Origin: Stomorhina lunata | Taxonomy: Eukaryota > Arthropoda > Insecta > Diptera > Rhiniidae | NCBI GenBank assembly: GCA_933228675.1 | Contig: OW121743.1 | Location: forward strand, 108,681,468 to 108,745,467 | Reading direction: 5' to 3' | DNA: 64,000 nt | Shown: positions 59,791-64,000 of the stretch, piece by piece | Layout: every line of letters begins with the position of its first letter | Numbering within the stretch: the stretch's first letter is position 1 | Notes under the pieces: generated by a model | The model's input: only the letters and a program-made list of their open reading frames with translations | What the model was told of the DNA's origin: nothing | Database searches by the model: none | Program-made: the position numbers and the translations under genes

Positions 59791-60845
59791 AACTTTATAC
59801 ATACGTAGTAGAGTAATCCGGCGTTAGTTTTAACAGATATATTTGTCACCCCTTTTAATGGATTGGGTCCAACATGTCTCTAGTAACTCCGTTAATTATC
59901 CGGACTAAGCATTTGTAGACCATCTATTGGTACAATTTTTGAACAATTTTGAAATTTTTTAAAATTTTCACATAGTAACAATTTTTTTCGGTGAAACTTC
60001 TACGATTTCTCAAAAACGACTGAGGGGGTGAAAGGATAGTTGGAGGAGCTTTTACTAAAATGAGCTTAATTAGTCTCAGAGCCAATTAGTAAGAAAACAA
60101 AATATATTTTAATATTTTGTTCTCTCGATAAACTGGATCCCAGTAGGAATTTATAAGGAAAAAGGAAGAAAAGATAAACAATAAAATTATAGTTTTTTGA
60201 TGATGCAGGAATTTGTTACCTCTTCGTATAATAGATTCTAAAGAATAGGAAGAAGAATTTAGAGCTAATAAGGGAAGTAGCATTTTTGTCATTATAAAGT
60301 TTTATTCGTTTTGAGAAAAAGGGACAGCAATACATTTGGATCATTAAGCTTTTGTATGTAACGAGTAAAAGTAGTAATCTTCATTCTGGTGGTTCATGCT
60401 TGCATGAACAACGACTAAGCGGAAAAAGAAAAGTATGTTAGAAAAAAATTACACATATGATGTTCGGGTCATATTTTAACCCCACATTTTTTTAATTGAG
60501 AAAATTCTAATTTTGTACATTTCAAAAAATTTTTTAAGGCTTTTGATCAATGCAATATGTGGTAGTTAGAGTAATTGTGTGTCGGTGTAACGGAGAAACA
60601 GGTTTTTTGCAAGTTATGAAGTTAATAAAGGTTGCACCTTTTCCATTTTGTTCTGATCACAAAGGGTTTTTGTTGACTCTCTTTTTACAACCATGCGTTA
60701 TTTTTGTTGATGTTTTGTCGGTCATTCTTATTTTGTTTGTTTTGTTGTCATGTAAAATATACAACATTCTAATTTGAACAAGGGGTACTTCTTTCAGACA
60801 ATGAGCTGCATCAGAATAAATTTTTAGACTCATTGAAAGGGACGT
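59791..60845. other. Unique DNA, no gene found
   Basis: Frames at 60086-60292 (minus) and 60550-60777 (plus) lack recognisable motifs. No array monomers. Confidence 0.4.
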
Positions 60846-60990
60846 TTTAACTCCGACTCCGAACGGCAAATACATTAGTTAGATAAGTTTTATATAGCCA
60901 ACTCTTTGAAAATTTTAATTTTTTCAAGTGGGTCTGGTCAGGGATCGAACGTGGGACCTCTGGTTCATTAGTTAGATAAGGCGGATGCCA
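60846..60990 (-). mobile_element. SINE-like repeat with tRNA-type B box
   Basis: On the minus strand: GGCATCCGCC, CATGAACCAG-like spacer, B box CGTTCGATCCC (60941-60951), then an A/T segment and GCCGTTCGGAGTCGGAG (about 60850-60867). The 15-bp CATTAGTTAGATAAG is repeated directly at 60873-60887 and 60966-60980, bracketing the B-box part. That suggests either a target-site duplication of a very short insert or an internal duplication. No functional tRNA fold. Confidence 0.5.
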
Positions 60991-63287
60991 AATGCAAAAA
61001 ACACATATTACACAATATATTTATTATTCATATTACAAAAATGATGGAGGGTCATAAAATGACTCCAACAAGATATGTATATACACTGGCAATAAAAAAT
61101 TGTCGAAGCCTAAAATAGTGATAAAACTAGTTGAATTCAATATATTTCAATAATTGGTGCACTGAGTAGGAAACTTTCAAATATATTCCATCAGTTAGAA
61201 ATACGGTAATGTTAAATACGATTTGGGTCATCAAAAGACTATAATGAAATTTCTGTCTATAATGAAATTTTATAACAATTGAAATTACTTAAAAAAAAAA
61301 TGTTGTGTTAGAAAAATTAAGAAAAAAAAAACCTATACATTAATTCTCAGTCGGTTCACGCCTAACATCTGTGAATGGTGGATCAAACAGTGGGACTTGA
61401 CGTCAAATTTTCGATATAAAATATTATTTGAAGCAAGGATTTTTTAGGTATAACCAGAATCTTTTCTTTGTAAAACTAAAGAAAAATGCTTCAAATTTTA
61501 TTCTAAAAAATATATCTCCGACAATTATTTTGTACATTAGTATTATATAATCGCTCAGGCCCTATGTTAAACTATTAAAGCACTAAATATCTAAATATTG
61601 CATAATGGTCTATCTATTAAAATTACAAAATTTGATTTCATTTAGATTAAATGCTATTTTTAAGTAAATATACATATACATATACATATTTATGTATGAA
61701 ACATGTATGAAAAATATTTTCTATTTTTTAACAATATTTTCAAACATACATTTTTCCAATCTTTAAAAAATTCCGCCATCAAATTATGCGGGTAGTTTGC
61801 AGCAAAATTATAATATTTTAACTGCTGTTAAAAATTATGGCAAATTTTTTAGTTTACCGGTATAATATGTTATCTAAAATAAAATAAATTACTATTGATA
61901 TAAACTGACTTTAAAATTTATTTATGTTTACTCTAAATATTTAAATTTCAAAAAATATTTAAACTAACAATCTTATTAATTATTGCCACTATTTAAGGCG
62001 AAAATTAATGTTGATTGTTGAAATAAATTTAACATGTTAGAGTTTTTGTTAACAAAAAATAATATTAAACGCCTCAAGTGATACAAATACGAATATCGAG
62101 TTCAATTCATTAAAAAATGATTTAAAATTAGATTTTTGCTGTTGGTTTGGGATTTTTTTTTTTGCTTTCGCTTTTTTTTAATTTTTTGCCCTGGTGTCTT
62201 AAATTAATGATCAAGTTTGTTAAAACAAATGTTTGTACAAAAGTAAAACAAGTGTTCAGAGTTTTGGCTTTAGTTAATGTTTATTTGCTTAACAAACTAA
62301 ATGAATGACAGACGGACATATACTACTTTTTACTGGGGCTATACAATTTTTTTTTTTGTAACAGGTTCCTTAAATATCTAGTATTTTTATTTTTCATTAA
62401 GCAAAAATCTATAGCTGCTGGTCTAAGAAAAATATAAATATAAAAAATATACATATAAAAATAACGACATTTAAATATGTATTCCATTAATGTATGTAGA
62501 TCATAAATCATTTGAATACTGCCACTAAGAAATGTATGCATACCCATATAAATATGTATAACTGAGCACTGAATCTGTATAAAATGTAAAATATTATGGC
62601 AAAAAATTAGAAGCAAAAATTCATATTGGTACAAAGTATTAATTGAAAAAATAAAATCTTAGAATTCACACGCGAATATTAAGAGTCAAATAAATTTTTG
62701 TGTAAAATTTAACCACATGTAAATAATGTCTGTTTAGGTACATACTGGTCATGTAACATAAATATTTCAGAATGTTGTACAATTGTGCAATGTGTCATGA
62801 AAGACATGAGTGCTAGATCACCTACCAGTATTTTTTCAATATTTGTTTATATAAATTTTAATTTGTTTAAATATCAAATGACAAAATCTCTTGCCTTACA
62901 TACACATGTTGCTCTGGTACGCAGTTGTGGTTAATAATTTTTCTTTAAAGGGTAATTTTTGTTGTTCTTATGGAAAACTATAAATGGTTTATTATTGATT
63001 TTTCCATATTTAATAATTGTCTAACCACTGAACTTAAGCTGATAAAATTTTTGAAAAAAATTTTTTTTTTGTCTTGTATGGGAAACTTTAAAGTTAAATT
63101 ATAGAGAATTTTCCTATATTCTGTACTTACAGAATTGAAACGAAAAAAATTTTACATTTTCCAAAAAGCTTTACTTTTTGGTTTATTGTATATGGTCGAT
63201 ATATGAATATAAATTCTATTGTCTCTGGAAATATTAAATGTTTTGTAAAAAGTTACCTGAATTTATAAATTAGTCCAAGTTCGGAGT
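60991..63287. other. Unique AT-rich DNA, no gene found
   Basis: The minus frame 62323-62634 (103 codons) is Phe/Tyr/Ile-rich with no recognisable domain and lies in AT-rich DNA. I treat it as chance. No arrays, RNA genes or known repeats recognised. Confidence 0.4.
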
Positions 63288-63400
63288 ATTCCCAACAAAC
63301 CCTTAAATTACCAAATAATGAGATAAACATTTGAAATATTCAATAGAAATTACTAAACATGATTATGTCATTGGAGTTACATAAGTACTTACAAATTAGA
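63288..63400 (+). mobile_element. Partial left end of the CCCAGTAAAACTT TIR family
   Basis: CCCAACAAACCCTTAAATTA then CCAAATAATGAGATAAACA and GTCATTGGAGTTACATAAGT, followed by ACTTACAAATT. It matches the left end of the element at 47281 through about 110 bp. No right end seen in the window. Confidence 0.7.
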
Positions 63401-63661
63401 AAAGGAAGAAATTTAGATCAAAGACTCTGTAATATAAAGATGTTCCATTTTCATATATTGATTTGCCGTATGGTCATTTTGAAAAGTCCCATAAAAAGAG
63501 AGAAGAAATTTATGTTTGTTTTTGCGTTTATGTTCTTTATCCACTTTAATTTCACTTTTGGATGAAATATCGTTATACAATAGAGTCATTGCTTAGGTTT
63601 TAATTTTATATAAAATATTTCTTTGTTTTTTTTTGTATATCGTAAATACTTTTGCATTTCA
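63401..63661. other. Unique spacer
   Basis: AT-rich; the 68-residue frame at 63359-63565 begins within the preceding repeat and is not supported. Confidence 0.35.
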
Positions 63662-63800
63662 CAGAAATAGAATCCAATTTACAGTAACGAGTTGTTGCCA
63701 CGACACTACTATTTTTGTAAACATATTTTGAAATAAATATAACCGAGTTAGGAATATTTTTCGAAACAGAAATACTAATACAAAATTTTATATTTTTTTG
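63662..63800 (+). mobile_element. Module L fragment (copy 5)
   Basis: AGAATCCAATTTACAGTAAC, GAGTTGTTGCCACGACACTA and GGAATATTTTTCGAAACAGA match the last third of module L. Unlike the other copies, it is followed by a mini-me-type repeat instead of monomers. Confidence 0.78.
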
Positions 63801-63807
63801 TATAAAT

Positions 63808-64000
63808 ATTTATACCCTTCACCACCATAGGTGGAAAGGGTATTATAAGTTTTTGCTGATGTATGTAACGCATAGAAATATTTGTCTTAGACCCACTTTT
63901 TAGTATACCAATAGGCTTAGAATCACTTTCTGAGTCGATTTAGCGATGTCAGTCCGTCCGTCCATCCGTTTGGACGGCTGACTGGCTGGCCCCCATGTAA
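63808..64000 (+). mobile_element. mini-me-type dipteran repeat, cut by the window end
   Basis: Begins ATTTATACCCTTCACCACCA with the hairpin ACCCTTCACC..GGTGGAAAGGGT. It continues TAGGCTTAGAATCACTTTCT, GAGTCGATTTAGCGATGTC and a GTCCGTCCGTCCATCCG tract. The core and (GTCY)n tract fit the dipteran mini-me elements. Related to 51262-51705 in the opposite orientation. Confidence 0.75.

Noticed and set aside
62323..62634. 103-residue minus-strand frame
   Set aside because: Phe/Tyr/Ile-rich peptide from AT-rich DNA, no domain, no splice or start context.

Overview
The window is very AT-rich eukaryotic DNA from a fly, most likely a higher (brachyceran) dipteran. The main support is two mini-me-type dipteran repeats, with the TTTCTGAGTCGATTTAGCGATGTC core followed by GTCC/GTCY-rich DNA. 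There is no prokaryotic signal. It looks like intronic or intergenic DNA. No complete host gene is visible, and nearly all short open frames are by-products of AT-rich tandem repeats.

Roughly a third of the window is tandem arrays of short monomers (about 28-31 bp) that nearly all share a TATAGAAAA/TTTTCTATA motif: 362-2622, 5060-7290, 10225-10600, 11990-14880, 17170-19430, 20790-24765, 30165-30560, 32571-33870, 36905-38042, 40385-41490, 43860-45075, 49995-51240, 53610-56042 and 57772-59400. Some are almost homogeneous (54143-56042); others are old and diverged. Several carry higher-order duplications (periods about 1184, 647, 451 and 542 bp).

Two unique-sequence modules recur at array edges. 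Module L (9358, 36548, 45470 minus, 59790 minus, 63662) and module R (9835, 30160 minus, 33500, 33875, 36180, 39590) keep a fixed orientation to the monomers. I read this as a family of mobile elements whose internal minisatellite has expanded. R-related palindromic elements also interrupt arrays at 17606-17945 and 53855-54142.

The clearest protein-coding sequence is a 5'-truncated non-LTR retrotransposon at 22191-24296. Its reverse transcriptase part lies on the minus strand, while its C-terminal end, 3' UTR and poly(A) tail lie on the plus strand. This is a 5' inversion, as expected from twin priming, and the insertion splits an array.

Other repeats: a TIR element (47281-48600) with two tRNA-like segments and a partial relative at 63288; a tRNA-like SINE-type repeat near 60850-60980; an ATAACGCTATATCTC repeat family (2880, 29265, 34012); minisatellites at 26880-27790; and three copies of a 60-bp repeat at 29700-30905.

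Two or three possible small minus-strand host exons (32293-32334, 25135-25208, weaker 11063-11104) have good splice signals and, for the first two, matching phase. They suggest the window may lie inside giant introns of an unidentified minus-strand gene. This is inference and needs homology or RNA evidence.
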